64,000 bases of DNA from assembly GCF_036399935.1 (NCBI RefSeq), contig NZ_DASWMD010000055.1, positions 1 to 64,000 of the forward strand. Direction: 5' to 3'. The notes under the pieces were generated by a model. That model saw only the letters and a list, made by a program, of their open reading frames with translations, did no database searches and had not been told where the DNA came from. The position numbers and the translations under genes were made by a program. Positions 8,327 to 18,850 of this stretch are shown here, one piece after another. The stretch's first letter is position 1. Every line of letters starts with the position of its first letter. Source of the DNA: Longimicrobium sp036399935. Lineage in GTDB: Bacteria; Gemmatimonadota; Gemmatimonadetes; Longimicrobiales; Longimicrobiaceae.

Positions 8327-8515
8327 GCGGACGGATCTTCCTGCGTGAGTTTTCGGAACCCGGTGAGGGCGCTCCCCAGAAACGCAAATCCGGTGCACCC
8401 CGGCCCCCCTGCCGTAACCCCAGTCACGGGCCAGCGTTCCACGCGCTCCGATCCGCCGGCTCGGGCGTGCCGCTGGGATGCGGCCGGGGCCGTGCCGCCT
8501 CACCTGTGGCGCGGC

Positions 8516-10417
8516 TCACCCAAGGGCCGACTGGCTCCACAGGTCGCCCACGGCACGGAGGCGCGCGGGCATCGTTTCCACGGTGAAGTCCAGCGGATCG
8601 AGCACGTCGGACAGCTCGCTCCAGGCGAGCGGGGCGGAGACGGTCAACTCCGGCGTGGCGCGGACGGCGTAGGCGCCGGCCACGTTGGCGCCGCGGCGCG
8701 ACATCAGGTGGTCCACGTACACGCCGTCCCGCGGCCGGGCCGTCGTCGATCGCTCCACCGTCGCCAGGCCCGGCGCGCGCCGGGTCACCTCGCGCGCCAG
8801 GCGCTCGGCCACGACACCCGCCGCGCGCACCGTGGTTCCGGGAGGCAGCAGGGCGTAGACGTGCAGGCCGGATCGCCCCGACGTCTTCAGCCGGCTCTCC
8901 AGCCCCGCGTCGCGCACCACCTCTCCCGCCACCCGCGCGACTTCGACGACACGGCTGAACGACGCGGCCGGCATGGGATCCAGGTCCAGCACCACGTAGT
9001 CCTGCTCGTCGACGCCAGGGACGCGCGCGTGCCACGGATCGTGCGAGACGGCGCCGCGCGCGATGGTGAACAGGAGCGTGGCCAGGTCGCCGCCCACCAG
9101 CATCCGCTTCCGCTCGCGCCCCACCTGCACCTCGTCGACGCGTACCCCGTCCGGCGTGTCGGGTGGGGCGCCCTGGCGGTAGATCGGCCGCTTGCTGGGT
9201 GATCCGGGAAAGTAGGCCACGGCCAGGGGCCGGTCGCGCAGCACGGGAAGGACGCAGGGCGACATCTTCACGTAGTACCGCAGCAGGTCTCCCCGCGTGA
9301 ACCGCGAGCCTGGATAGGCGGGACGCGCGAGGCCCGCGACGTCCAGCATGGCCCCGTCCACCTCGATCGTCCCGCTTCCCTCCCCTTCCTCGATCTCCCG
9401 CAGCGCGGCCTCGATGCGTCCCAATCCGCCATCGTCCGCACCCTCCGTCGCGTCACGCAGCAGGTCCGCGCCGGCCTTGTCGTCGCGCAGCCCCAGGAAG
9501 GTGGAATCGCGCAGCTTTCCCGCGGCGGTCCACTCCGAGTAGCGGATCTCCGCCACCAGGACCGGGTCGGCCCAGTGGTGCGCCTGCACGAGCCGCGGCT
9601 TCGGATCGAACGGGCTCGTTGAGCGCTCCAGCTGCTGCAGCCGGGCGTGCAGCGACCGCAGCATCCGCTCGCTGAATCCCTTTCCCGTGTGGCCGACGTA
9701 GCGGAGCCGGCCGTCGCCGCCGTACCGGCCCAGGAGCACGGCCCCCAGCTTCCGCGCCGGGTGGGTGGGGTCCGTCCATCCGCCGATGACGAATTCCTCC
9801 TGCGGCGCCAATTTCACCTTCAGCCAGTCGCGCGAGCGGATGCCGGGCTGGTAGCGCGCGCCGGTGCGCTTGGCGACGACTCCCTCCCACTGCTCGCGGC
9901 GGGCGTCCTCCATCATCGCCCCGCCGTCCGGCGAGGTGGCGCCCAGCCTCACCCGGTCCGTCTCGCGCCCGTCCAGCACGCGCTCCAGCGACGCCCGCCG
10001 CTCCGCCCAGGGCCGCGGCACCAGCGGGTCGCGGCCGGTGAGCAGCAGGTCGTAGGCGACGTACGCGGCCGGCTGCTCGCGCGAAAGGCGCGCGATGGAG
10101 CGGGGATTCTCGGTGTGCATGCGGCCGGCGAGCGCCTCGAAGCGAACCACCTGGCCCGCCCGCAGGGCGACGATCTCCCCATCCAGCACCAGGTCGGCGC
10201 CGTGGCGTTCGCGAAGCTCGCGGAGGGCGGCCAGCAGCTCGGGAAACTGGTGAGCCTTGTCGTTGCCGTTGCGGGTCAGCAGCACCACGGCGCCCGCGGT
10301 GACGACGGCGATGGCGCGAATGCCGTCATACTTGGGCTCGAACGTCCACTCCCCGCCCGCCGGCAGGTCGCGGGCGAGCGTTGCGAGCATGGGGCGGAAC
10401 TCCGGCGCCGCGGCCAC
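8516..10417 (-). CDS. ligD: LigD-type ATP-dependent DNA ligase-polymerase (NHEJ)
   Basis: This 633-residue cytoplasmic protein joins an ATP-dependent ligase (about 1-310; nucleotidyl-acceptor Lys29 in EPKYDGIRA; GVVAKRTGARYQPG and WLKVK motifs) to an archaeo-eukaryotic-primase-like polymerase (about 340-620; VVLDLDP metal-binding aspartates; KTSGRSGLHVY). It should end-join DNA breaks together with Ku. The 3'-phosphoesterase domain found in many LigD proteins is missing, and Ku is not in this window. The GTG start is preferred because an inner ATG would cut the conserved FRPMLAT start of the ligase. It is divergent from the next gene. Confidence 0.88.
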   Translation of the reverse strand: MAAAPEFRPMLATLARDLPAGGEWTFEPKYDGIRAIAVVTAGAVVLLTRNGNDKAHQFPELLAALRELRERHGADLVLDGEIVALRAGQVVRFEALAGRMHTENPRSIARLSREQPAAYVAYDLLLTGRDPLVPRPWAERRASLERVLDGRETDRVRLGATSPDGGAMMEDARREQWEGVVAKRTGARYQPGIRSRDWLKVKLAPQEEFVIGGWTDPTHPARKLGAVLLGRYGGDGRLRYVGHTGKGFSERMLRSLHARLQQLERSTSPFDPKPRLVQAHHWADPVLVAEIRYSEWTAAGKLRDSTFLGLRDDKAGADLLRDATEGADDGGLGRIEAALREIEEGEGSGTIEVDGAMLDVAGLARPAYPGSRFTRGDLLRYYVKMSPCVLPVLRDRPLAVAYFPGSPSKRPIYRQGAPPDTPDGVRVDEVQVGRERKRMLVGGDLATLLFTIARGAVSHDPWHARVPGVDEQDYVVLDLDPMPAASFSRVVEVARVAGEVVRDAGLESRLKTSGRSGLHVYALLPPGTTVRAAGVVAERLAREVTRRAPGLATVERSTTARPRDGVYVDHLMSRRGANVAGAYAVRATPELTVSAPLAWSELSDVLDPLDFTVETMPARLRAVGDLWSQSALG

Positions 10418-10559
10418 GTCAGCCCGCGCGGTGCGGCAGTGGATGGGGCTCCATTTTGACTACTTTGTCCACTATAATTCCTCTGGGGACTTCCGTCGTC
10501 CACATCGCACACACGTTGGCTACTTTGTAGCGATAGGGCCCTTGCAGCGCCTTTTCGTG

Positions 10560-10589
10560 TTGCCGGAACCGCCTTCGCGCACCTATAGT
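10560..10589 (+). promoter_or_regulatory. Promoter for the metalloprotease gene
   Basis: TTGCCG (10560-10565) and TATAGT (10584-10589) are separated by 18 bases and lie 40 bases before the ATG at 10630. Confidence 0.45.
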
Positions 10590-10629
10590 TGCGCGGCCCC
10601 TCGCACGTGTACTTTCCCAAGCAAGGCTT

Positions 10630-13080
10630 ATGCGATCCGCACCGCGATTCGTGACCGCAGCCGGTCTGGCCCTCGCGCTGTTTACGGCCTCCCTGGACGC
10701 CGCCGCGCAAGGTCCGCTCCCCTCCATCGCCGAAAAGACGCGCGGCATGGACCGCCGCGACGGCTTCGTCCCCGTGTACTGGGACGCCGCCGCCGGCAAG
10801 CTGTGGATGGAGATCCCCCGCGCGGGCGAGGAGCTGATCTACGTGGTCTCGCTTCCGTCGGGGCTGGGCTCCAACGACGTGGGGCTGGACCGCGGGCAGA
10901 TCGGCGGCGAGCGGCTGGTGCGCTTCGACCGCGTGGGCCCGCGCGTGCTGATGGTGCAGCCCAACCAGGCGTACCGCGCGGTGAGCGACGACCCCGACGA
11001 GCGGCGCGCGGTGGAAGAGTCGTTCGCGCAGTCGGTGCTGTGGGGCTTTACCGTCGGAGCCGAGACGGAGGGGCGGGTGCTGGTGGATGCGACGGACTTC
11101 GTGCTGCGCGACGCGCACGGCGTGATCCCCGCGCTCAAGCGCGCCCGCCAGGGCGACTACAGGCTCGACGCCACCCGCAGCGCGCTGTACCTGCCGAACA
11201 CCAGGGCCTTTCCGCGCAACACCGAGGTAGAGGTGACGCTCACCTTTACCGGCGACGCCCCGGGGGCCCTCGTCCGCACCGTGGCGCCCACGCCCGAGGC
11301 CGTCACGGTGCGCCAGCGGCACTCGTTCGTGGCGCTACCCCCGCCGGGGTACCAGCCGCGCCGCAGCGACCCGCGCGCGGGCTTCTTCGGCATCTCGTTC
11401 TTCGACTACGCCACGCCCGTCGGTGAAGAGGTGGTACAGCGCTACATCTCGCGCCACCGGCTGGAAAAGCGGGATCCCACCGCCGCGGTCAGCGAGCCCG
11501 TGGAGCCCATCGTCTACTACGTGGACCGCGGCGCGCCCGAGCCCATCCGCTCGGCGCTGGTGGACGGGGCGCGCTGGTGGAACCAGGCGTTCGAGGCCGC
11601 CGGGTACCGCGACGCGTTCCGGGTGGAGGTGATGCCCCCGGGGATGGACCCGCTGGACGCGCGCTACAACGTCATCCAGTGGGTGCACCGCTCCACGCGC
11701 GGGTGGAGCTACGGCAACACCGTCACCGACCCGCGCACGGGCGAGATCATCAAGGGCCACGTGTCGCTCGGCAGCCTGCGGGTGCGCCAGGACTACCTGC
11801 TGGCCGAGGGCCTCCTGGCGCCGTACGCCACCGGGACGGAGATCCCGCCCGAGATGGAGCGGATGGCGCTGGCCCGCATCCGCCAGCTTTCGGCGCACGA
11901 GGTGGGGCACACACTGGGGCTGGCCCACAACTACGTGGCCAGCGCACAGGGCCGCGCCTCGGTGATGGACTACCCGCATCCGCAAGTGAGGCTGCGCGCG
12001 GACGGCACCATCGACCTGTCCGAGGCGTACACGGCCGAGATCGGCGCCTGGGACAAGCTGGCCATCACCTGGGGATACCAGCACTTTCCCGCGGGAACGG
12101 ACGAACGCGCCGCGCTGGAAGGCATCCTGGCCGACACCCGCGGCCGCGGGCTGACGTTCGTGACGGACGAGGATGCGCGCGCGCCCGGCGGGCTTCACCC
12201 CCAGGCCCACCTGTGGGACAACGGAGCCGACGCCGCCGCCGAGCTGCGCCGGACCATGGCGGTGCGGCGCGCGGCGCTGCAGCGCTTCGGCGAGCGGGCC
12301 ATCCGCGCCGGGCGGCCCCTGGCGACCATCGAAGAGGCGCTGGTGCCGCTGTACCTTCACCACCGCTACCAAGTGGAGGCGGCCGTCAAGGTGCTGGGCG
12401 GAGTGTCGTACACATACGCGCTGCGCGGCGACCGCCAGGACCCGCTGACGCCCGTTCCCGCCGGCGTGCAGCGCGCCGCATTCGAGGCCCTGATGCTGAC
12501 GCTGGACCCGGCGGAGCTCGCCATGCCGCGGCCGCTGCTGGAGCTGATTCCCCCGCGCCCGTTCACGTACGGCGCGCACCGCGAGCTGTTCGACCGTTGG
12601 ACGGGGCTGGGCTTCGACGCGGTGTCGCCGGCGGCCTCGGCGGCGGACCTGACGGTGGGGCTGCTGCTGAACGACGAGCGCGCCGCGCGGCTGGTGCAGC
12701 AGAACGCGCTGAACCCCGCGATGCCGGGGCTGGAGTGGACGCTGGACCAGCTGGTGCGCGGCACCTTCGCGCGGCGCCATGCCGACCCGTACCTGGCGGA
12801 GATCGACCGCGCGGTGGAGCGCGTGGTCGTGGACCACCTGATGCGCCTGGCGGGCACGGCGCCCATGCCGCAGGTGCGCGCCGTCGCCGCCGGGCAACTG
12901 ATGCAGATCCGCACCAGTTACGGCTTCGAACACACTCCGAACAGCCCCGAGCAGGCGCACCGCGCCCTGCTGACGGCCGACATCACGCGCTTTCTGGAGC
13001 GCGACTACACCCCGGAGCAGCGCATCGCGCCACCCACCATCCCGCCGGGCGCCCCCATCGGCGACGACGGCGAGTTCTGA
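10630..13080 (+). CDS. Secreted zinc-dependent metalloprotease (DUF5117/DUF4953 type)
   Basis: The 816-residue protein has an N-terminal signal peptide (ends near ASLDAAAQ, 27), a beta-rich DUF5117-like domain, then a gluzincin-like catalytic domain with HEVGHTLGLAHNY. Zinc ligands would be His423, His427 and His433, with Glu424 as the base. The C-terminal 400 residues match the DUF4953 part of the same family (ELIPPRPF, LLLNDERAARL). Such proteins are common in Bacteroidota and Gemmatimonadota and are thought to be exported peptidases; the substrate is unknown. A strong terminator follows, so the gene is probably transcribed alone. Confidence 0.88.
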   Translation: MRSAPRFVTAAGLALALFTASLDAAAQGPLPSIAEKTRGMDRRDGFVPVYWDAAAGKLWMEIPRAGEELIYVVSLPSGLGSNDVGLDRGQIGGERLVRFDRVGPRVLMVQPNQAYRAVSDDPDERRAVEESFAQSVLWGFTVGAETEGRVLVDATDFVLRDAHGVIPALKRARQGDYRLDATRSALYLPNTRAFPRNTEVEVTLTFTGDAPGALVRTVAPTPEAVTVRQRHSFVALPPPGYQPRRSDPRAGFFGISFFDYATPVGEEVVQRYISRHRLEKRDPTAAVSEPVEPIVYYVDRGAPEPIRSALVDGARWWNQAFEAAGYRDAFRVEVMPPGMDPLDARYNVIQWVHRSTRGWSYGNTVTDPRTGEIIKGHVSLGSLRVRQDYLLAEGLLAPYATGTEIPPEMERMALARIRQLSAHEVGHTLGLAHNYVASAQGRASVMDYPHPQVRLRADGTIDLSEAYTAEIGAWDKLAITWGYQHFPAGTDERAALEGILADTRGRGLTFVTDEDARAPGGLHPQAHLWDNGADAAAELRRTMAVRRAALQRFGERAIRAGRPLATIEEALVPLYLHHRYQVEAAVKVLGGVSYTYALRGDRQDPLTPVPAGVQRAAFEALMLTLDPAELAMPRPLLELIPPRPFTYGAHRELFDRWTGLGFDAVSPAASAADLTVGLLLNDERAARLVQQNALNPAMPGLEWTLDQLVRGTFARRHADPYLAEIDRAVERVVVDHLMRLAGTAPMPQVRAVAAGQLMQIRTSYGFEHTPNSPEQAHRALLTADITRFLERDYTPEQRIAPPTIPPGAPIGDDGEF

Positions 13081-13088
13081 AATTCAAA

Positions 13089-13119
13089 CCGGCCCCGCGG
13101 ATCACCTCCGCGGGGCCGG
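13089..13119 (+). terminator. Rho-independent terminator
   Basis: CCGGCCCCGCGG (13089-13100) pairs perfectly with 13108-13119 over a seven-base loop and is followed by TTTTG. It lies nine bases after the metalloprotease stop. Confidence 0.9.
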
Positions 13120-13136
13120 TTTTGTTCTCGGCAGCC

Positions 13137-13165
13137 TTGTCACGTTTGTACGAATTGATTATCTT
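13137..13165 (+). promoter_or_regulatory. Promoter of the mazEF operon
   Basis: TTGTCA (13137-13142) and TATCTT (13160-13165) are spaced by 17 bases, 33 bases before the mazE ATG, with AGGAGG as ribosome-binding site. The AT-rich GTACGAATTGATTATC stretch within it is where MazE autorepression would be expected. Confidence 0.6.
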
Positions 13166-13197
13166 GCGTGTAGCAAACAAGTACTCAGGAGGAAGCC

Positions 13198-13440
13198 ATG
13201 CGCGCGCAGATTCAGCAGTGGGGGCAGAGCCTCGCCCTCAAGATCCCGAACACCTACGCGGCTGAAACGGCCTTGTCCTCCGGGTCGGAAGTCGAAATGA
13301 CCGTTGAGGACGGCCGGCTCGTGATCACTCCCGGCACGAAGCCCCGCTACACGCTCGAGGAACTGGTAGCGGGAATCACACCGGAGAACCGGCACGCGGA
13401 GATCGACACCGGCCCACCGGTCGGCAATGAGGTATGGTAG
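13198..13440 (+). CDS. mazE: MazE-type antitoxin (AbrB fold)
   Basis: This 80-residue protein starts with the swapped-hairpin AbrB/MazE DNA-binding domain (MRAQIQQWGQSLALKIPNTY, then EVEMTVEDGRLVITP at 42-56). It ends in a flexible tail that in this family wraps around the toxin. It should neutralise the MazF encoded next and repress its own promoter with it. An AGGAGG site lies six bases before the ATG. Its last seven bases overlap mazF, giving coupled translation. Confidence 0.9.
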   Translation: MRAQIQQWGQSLALKIPNTYAAETALSSGSEVEMTVEDGRLVITPGTKPRYTLEELVAGITPENRHAEIDTGPPVGNEVW

Positions 13441-13781
13441 CGGGCAGTTACACGCCTGATCGAGGCGATTTGGTCTGGGTCACGTTCAATCCCCAGAGTG
13501 GACGTGAACAGGCCGGTCGCCGTCCTGGCGTGGTGCTGTCACCAGCATTCTACAACGGCGCTTCGGGGCTGGCGCTTGTCTGCCCGATTACAAGCAAGGC
13601 GAAAGGCTATCCTTTTGAGGTGGCTCTGCCCAGCACGGGCGCCATTCGTGGAGTTGCACTGGCCGATCAGGTAAAGAGTCTCGATTGGCATACACGACGG
13701 GTCGAGTTTGCCGAACGTGCTCCGCGCGACTTCGTGGTCGAGGTACAGGAGAAAATTGCAATCCTCCTTGGCGTTAGATAA
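13434..13781 (+). CDS. mazF: MazF-type endoribonuclease toxin
   Basis: The 115-residue protein has the PemK/MazF fold. PDRGDLVWVTFNPQSGREQAGRRPGVVLS contains the conserved arginine-rich loop that binds RNA, and VCPITSKAKGYPFEVALP contains the catalytic threonine/serine region. The end (ALADQVKSLDWHTRRVEF) matches the dimerisation strands. MazF cuts single-stranded mRNA at short motifs and arrests growth when MazE is lost. The sequence looks intact. The base composition is a little less GC-rich than the neighbours, which fits a mobile toxin-antitoxin pair. A terminator follows. Confidence 0.92.
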   Translation: MVAGSYTPDRGDLVWVTFNPQSGREQAGRRPGVVLSPAFYNGASGLALVCPITSKAKGYPFEVALPSTGAIRGVALADQVKSLDWHTRRVEFAERAPRDFVVEVQEKIAILLGVR

Positions 13782-13800
13782 GGACATCCCTGAGAGCAGG

Positions 13801-13838
13801 AAGGAGCCCCGAAGCTAAAACGCGCTTCGGGGCTCCTT
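13801..13838 (+). terminator. Terminator after mazF
   Basis: AAGGAGCCCCGAAGC (13801-13815) pairs perfectly with 13824-13838, followed by TTTC. Its A-rich 5' end allows it to work for the convergent P450 gene as well. Confidence 0.85.
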
Positions 13839-13948
13839 TCACCTCCAAGAACAAACCCCTGACCCGCAGGCCAGGGGGACCCGGGATTCTACCCCCGGGG
13901 ATGACGCTTTCAATATACACACAAAGCGCGAGGGCTGTCGAGCCCGCC

Positions 13949-15322
<1,374 letters not shown>

Positions 15323-15355
15323 CGGGGTCGGCCGGGATCTCGTTCACCTGCAGGA

Positions 15356-15395
15356 ACGCGGAAGCGCCAGGGATCTCTCCCCGGCGCCTCCGCGT
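15356..15395. terminator. Hairpin between lepB and the P450 gene
   Basis: An 18-base arm (15356-15373) pairs with 15378-15395 with two G-U type mismatches and a four-base loop. There is no clear T-run on the minus strand, so readthrough from lepB into the P450 gene is possible. Confidence 0.5.
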
Positions 15396-15444
15396 CTTTC
15401 GTACCCGCACGTCCCCGGCCCGTCCCGCCACCGGCCGAACGCTT

Positions 15445-16299
15445 CTACCGCACGCGGTCGAAGAACCGGCCCCAGCGCGCGGCGGTGATGGGCCGCGGGA
15501 ACGCCGCATCCGCATCCATCTTGTCGTACGAGAAGTAGATGAACAGCGGCTTTCCGCGGATGTCCACGCGCGGCACCGGGCCCATGAAGCGCGAATCCAG
15601 CGAGCGGTCGCGGTTGTCGCCCATCAGCCAGTACTTGCCGGCCGGAACCACCAGCGGCCCCCAGTTGTTGCGGCTGGGGCGATAGGCGCGCTTGTCCACG
15701 GACGGCACTAGCAGCGGATAGTGGTTGTGCGAGCCGTACGCGTCGGTGCGCACCGTGGGGTCCATCATGATCCCGGCCCCGAACTCGGGGATGGGGTCGT
15801 CGCCCTCGTCCAGATAGCGCGCGTAGGCCTCGTCCAGCCGCTTGCCGTTGCGGTACATCACCTTGTCGCGCATCTGCAGCGTGTCGCCGGGAACGCCGAT
15901 CACCCGCTTGACCACGTCGATGCGCGGCTCGTTGTACCCCGGGCGGAACACCACGATCTCGCCCGGGTGCGGGTCGCGGATGGAGGGAAGCTTGATGCTG
16001 GTGAACGGGATGGTGGCGCCGAACAGCGCGTTGTTCGCCATCAGGTAGTCGCCGATCAGCAGCGACTCCTCCATGCTTTCCGAGGGGATGGAGTACGCGG
16101 TGATGATGAACGTGCGGATGACGAAGAACAGCAGCACGGCCCAGAGCACGGACTTGATGCCCTCGACCGCGCCACCCGCGCTGGCGGTCGCCCCGCTTTT
16201 GACGGCCTTGCGAGCCCGCTGGCCCTTGAGCGGCGCGGACTGGTGCGGCTCGGCGTCGGCGCGGCGGCGCGAGGGAGCGTCGTTCGGGGGTTTCGCCAC
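15445..16299 (-). CDS. lepB: Signal peptidase I
   Basis: This inner-membrane protease (284 residues from a GTG start) cleaves Sec and Tat signal peptides. A basic N-terminus is followed by one membrane helix (about 48-68). Box B, SIPSESMEESL, carries the nucleophile Ser75; VVKRVIGVPGD carries the general base Lys131; and GDNRDRSLDSRF is box E. The frame is open far upstream, but that part falls in a repeat element and codes for nothing sensible. GTG at 16299 puts a suitable cytoplasmic tail before the helix. Its ribosome-binding site is weak (GAGATA), so the start is less certain than the identity. Confidence 0.93.
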   Translation of the reverse strand: MAKPPNDAPSRRRADAEPHQSAPLKGQRARKAVKSGATASAGGAVEGIKSVLWAVLLFFVIRTFIITAYSIPSESMEESLLIGDYLMANNALFGATIPFTSIKLPSIRDPHPGEIVVFRPGYNEPRIDVVKRVIGVPGDTLQMRDKVMYRNGKRLDEAYARYLDEGDDPIPEFGAGIMMDPTVRTDAYGSHNHYPLLVPSVDKRAYRPSRNNWGPLVVPAGKYWLMGDNRDRSLDSRFMGPVPRVDIRGKPLFIYFSYDKMDADAAFPRPITAARWGRFFDRVR

Positions 16300-16514
16300 G
16301 ATCGGTATCTCGGGGAAAAGCGGCCGGCGCCGTCGGTGAGGGCGGACGGCCGTTGTGGCATCGGGATCACAAACGATAGCCGCCGCGCGGTCGTGCTGGC
16401 AACCACGCGGCGTGCGCTCCCGTGTACGCCGGTGCGCCCGAAATGTTTCGGCACGCCTCCAACGGTGTCTCACACGATATACACGGAGGAAAAGCGGAGG
16501 GCACGAGCGCCCCG

Positions 16515-16773
16515 CGCTGTCATCCCGAAGGAGCGCCCCCGCCCCACCTGACCTCACACCGCGGTACGCAGCGACTGAGGGATCCGCCACACACTCGGCG
16601 GATCATCCCCGCGGCCCGCCCGGCTCAGACCTGTCTCCTCTGATGACGAGAGACCGGGCACGGAGCAGCCGCGGCTCCCTCGCGTCGCGCACGCTGTGTG
16701 GCGGATCCCTCGGTCGCTGCTGGCAACGGCGCAGCCGCGGGTTCGGCTTGGCCGCTCCGTCGGGATGACAGCG
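16515..16773. repeat. Paired inverted repeat units (MITE-like, 259 bp)
   Basis: The 512-bp gap between lepB and mpl (16300-16811) holds no gene but contains two 79-bp units in opposite orientation, 16515-16593 and 16695-16773. Their outer 23 bases match at 21 positions (CGCTGTCATCCCGA...) and their inner 25 bases at 24 (CAGCGACTGAGGGATCC...). Their middles differ. The 101-bp centre is unique. Related single units are at 4263 and 25843. No transposase is present. The rest of the gap shows nothing clear. Confidence 0.85.
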
Positions 16774-16811
16774 ACGGGTTCTGCGTGCGTCTTGTCAGAG
16801 TCCGAGACGCC

Positions 16812-18266
16812 CTACGAGCCCAGCGCCTCCAGCAGCTTGCCGTGGATGCCGCCGAAGCCGCCGTTCGACATCACCAGGACCACTTCGCCGCCCTTGAACT
16901 CGGGGGTCAGGCGGGCGACGATGTCGTCGGGCTCCGGGATGAAGTCGGCCGTCTTGCCCTCGGCGCGCCAGGCGTCCACCAGCTCGTGCGGGTTCATCGC
17001 CGTTTCGGCGGTGTAGCGCTCGGGATGGAAGAGCCCCGCCAGCACCACCCGGTCGGCCCCGGCGAACGACAGCCGGTACGCCTCCTGGAATTCGCGGCGC
17101 TGCGCCGTGTAGCTGCGCGGCTCGAACACGGCCACGATCGGCCGTCCCGGGTAGCGCTGCCGCACCGCGTCGATGGTCTCGCGCACGGCCGTGGGGTGGT
17201 GCGCGAAGTCGTCGATCACCGTTACCCCGCGCACCTCGCCGCGCACCTCCATCCGCCGCTTGACGCTGGCGAAGGTGCGCAGCCCCTCGAGCACGCCCTC
17301 GCGATCGGCCCCGACGGACTCCGCCGCGGCGATCACTGCCAGGCAGTTTCGCACGTTGAAGGCGCCGGTCAGCGGCGTGCGCACTTCCCCCCACTCCTCC
17401 CCGTCGTGAAGCACCGTGAAGCGCGTGCCCTCTTCGCCGAACGACACGTCGCGCGCCGTCCAGCGCGGGTGCCCGTTTGCCCCGGCGGAGTCGTCGCCGT
17501 AGCCGAACGACTCGATGGGCGCGTGCGACGCGGGGGCCAGCTCGCGCACCAGGGGCGAGTCCCATCCCGCCACCAGCGCGCCGTTGCGGGGCACCAGGTT
17601 GATGAACCGCGAAAAGGCGAAGTTGTAGGCGATGTCGTCGCGGTAGATGTCGGCGTGGTCGAACTCGATGTTGTTGACGATGGCCGTGACGGGCAGGTAG
17701 TGCCACATCTTGGGGCCCTTGTCGAAGTACGCCGTGTCGTACTCGTCGCTCTCGATGGCGAAGAACTCCGAGTCCGTCAGCCGGAACGAGGTGCCGAAGT
17801 TCTCGGCGATGCCGCCGATGAGGAACGACGGGTTGAGCCCGGCCGATTCCAGGATCCACGCCAGCAGCGACGTGGTCGTGGTCTTTCCGTGGGTTCCCGC
17901 CACCGCCAGCACGTGCTTGCCGCGCAGGAACTCGTCCTTGATGACCACCGCCGCGGCGGTGTAGTGAAGCCGCCGCTCCAGCACCGCCTCCAGCTCGGGG
18001 TTGCCGCGCGAGATGGCGTTGCCCACCACCACGATCTCGGGGTTCACGTCCAGGTTGGCGGGCGAGTACCCCTCGGCGTAGTCGATGCCCAGGCCGCGGA
18101 GCTGCGTCGCCATGGGCTCGTACACGTTCTCGTCCGAGCCGGTCACCCGGTGCCCGGCGGAGCGCAGCAGGCCGGCCAGCGACGCCATGGCCGTCCCGCC
18201 GATGCCGATCAGGTGGTAGTGGCGCGGCGTGCGGGCGCTCGTCTGGGACACGGTGGGCTGCGGCAT
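16812..18266 (-). CDS. mpl: UDP-N-acetylmuramate:L-Ala-gamma-D-Glu-meso-DAP ligase (Mpl)
   Basis: This 484-residue cytoplasmic Mur-ligase-family enzyme reattaches recycled tripeptide to UDP-MurNAc. It has the N-terminal Rossmann motif LIGIGGTAMASLAGLL, the ATP loop AGTHGKTTTTSL (about 122-133), and the Mpl-type segment IGGIAENFGTSFRL...FFAIESDEYDTAYFDK, which separates it from MurC. The end SNGGFGGIHGKLLEAL is also Mpl-like. It implies a recycled murein peptide containing a diamino acid and hence a diderm wall. It is divergent from arfB. Confidence 0.9.
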   Translation of the reverse strand: MPQPTVSQTSARTPRHYHLIGIGGTAMASLAGLLRSAGHRVTGSDENVYEPMATQLRGLGIDYAEGYSPANLDVNPEIVVVGNAISRGNPELEAVLERRLHYTAAAVVIKDEFLRGKHVLAVAGTHGKTTTTSLLAWILESAGLNPSFLIGGIAENFGTSFRLTDSEFFAIESDEYDTAYFDKGPKMWHYLPVTAIVNNIEFDHADIYRDDIAYNFAFSRFINLVPRNGALVAGWDSPLVRELAPASHAPIESFGYGDDSAGANGHPRWTARDVSFGEEGTRFTVLHDGEEWGEVRTPLTGAFNVRNCLAVIAAAESVGADREGVLEGLRTFASVKRRMEVRGEVRGVTVIDDFAHHPTAVRETIDAVRQRYPGRPIVAVFEPRSYTAQRREFQEAYRLSFAGADRVVLAGLFHPERYTAETAMNPHELVDAWRAEGKTADFIPEPDDIVARLTPEFKGGEVVLVMSNGGFGGIHGKLLEALGS

Positions 18267-18412
18267 TCCGGCGTTCTCCTCTCGGGTTCGGGTCAGGGCG
18301 GCAGGGGCTTTGCCAGAGGCGTGCCCGCCGTCACGAACGGAGTAGATTGTGGCCGCGCCGCACGCCCGGCACCGCCGCCGGCCGCCAGAACCAATCCGGG
18401 AAGCGCCAGGGG

Positions 18413-18850
18413 ATGAACGAAGAGACGGTCCTGCAGATCAACGACTCGCTGTGGATTCCGCGCGCGGAGCTCGGCTACAAGGCCACGCGGTCGGGCGGCC
18501 CCGGCGGGCAGCACGTGAACACGTCGTCCAGCCGCGTGGAGCTTACCTGGGACGTCGGCGCGTCGCCCAGCGTGACGGAGGAGCAGCGGGCGCGCATCCG
18601 CGAAAAGCTGGCGAACCGCATCAGCGGAGAGGGCGTGCTGCTGCTGGCCGCCAGCGACGAGCGAAGCCAGCACCAGAACAAGGAGCTGGTCACCGGGCGC
18701 TTCGTGGAGCTCGTCCGCCAGGCGCTCATTATCCCCAAGCCGCGCAGGAAGACGCGCATTCCCCGCGCGGCGAAGGAGGCGCGGCTGCAGGACAAGAAGC
18801 AGCGCTCGGAAACCAAGCGCAACCGCGGGTCCATCCGGCACGACGAATAG
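18413..18850 (+). CDS. arfB: Alternative ribosome-rescue factor ArfB
   Basis: The 145-residue product has the class-I release-factor GGQ motif in SGGPGGQHVNTSSSRVEL and a long basic tail (RRKTRIPRAAKEARLQDKKQ...KRNRG). The tail fits the mRNA channel of stalled ribosomes; GGQ then hydrolyses the peptidyl-tRNA. The length matches E. coli YaeJ/ArfB (140). I chose ATG 18413, which has AGGGG just upstream; the longer reading has a non-conserved N-terminus. It is divergent from mpl. Confidence 0.92.
   Translation: MNEETVLQINDSLWIPRAELGYKATRSGGPGGQHVNTSSSRVELTWDVGASPSVTEEQRARIREKLANRISGEGVLLLAASDERSQHQNKELVTGRFVELVRQALIIPKPRRKTRIPRAAKEARLQDKKQRSETKRNRGSIRHDE

Noticed and set aside
10456..10478. TTGACT and TATAAT boxes before the metalloprotease gene
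   Set aside because: Both boxes are good, but only 11 bases lie between them, too few for a sigma-70 promoter. The later TTGCCG-N18-TATAGT fits better.
16300..16590. N-terminal extension of signal peptidase I
   Set aside because: The extra 97 residues are Arg-rich, overlap the repeat element, and would put an unlikely tail before the membrane helix.
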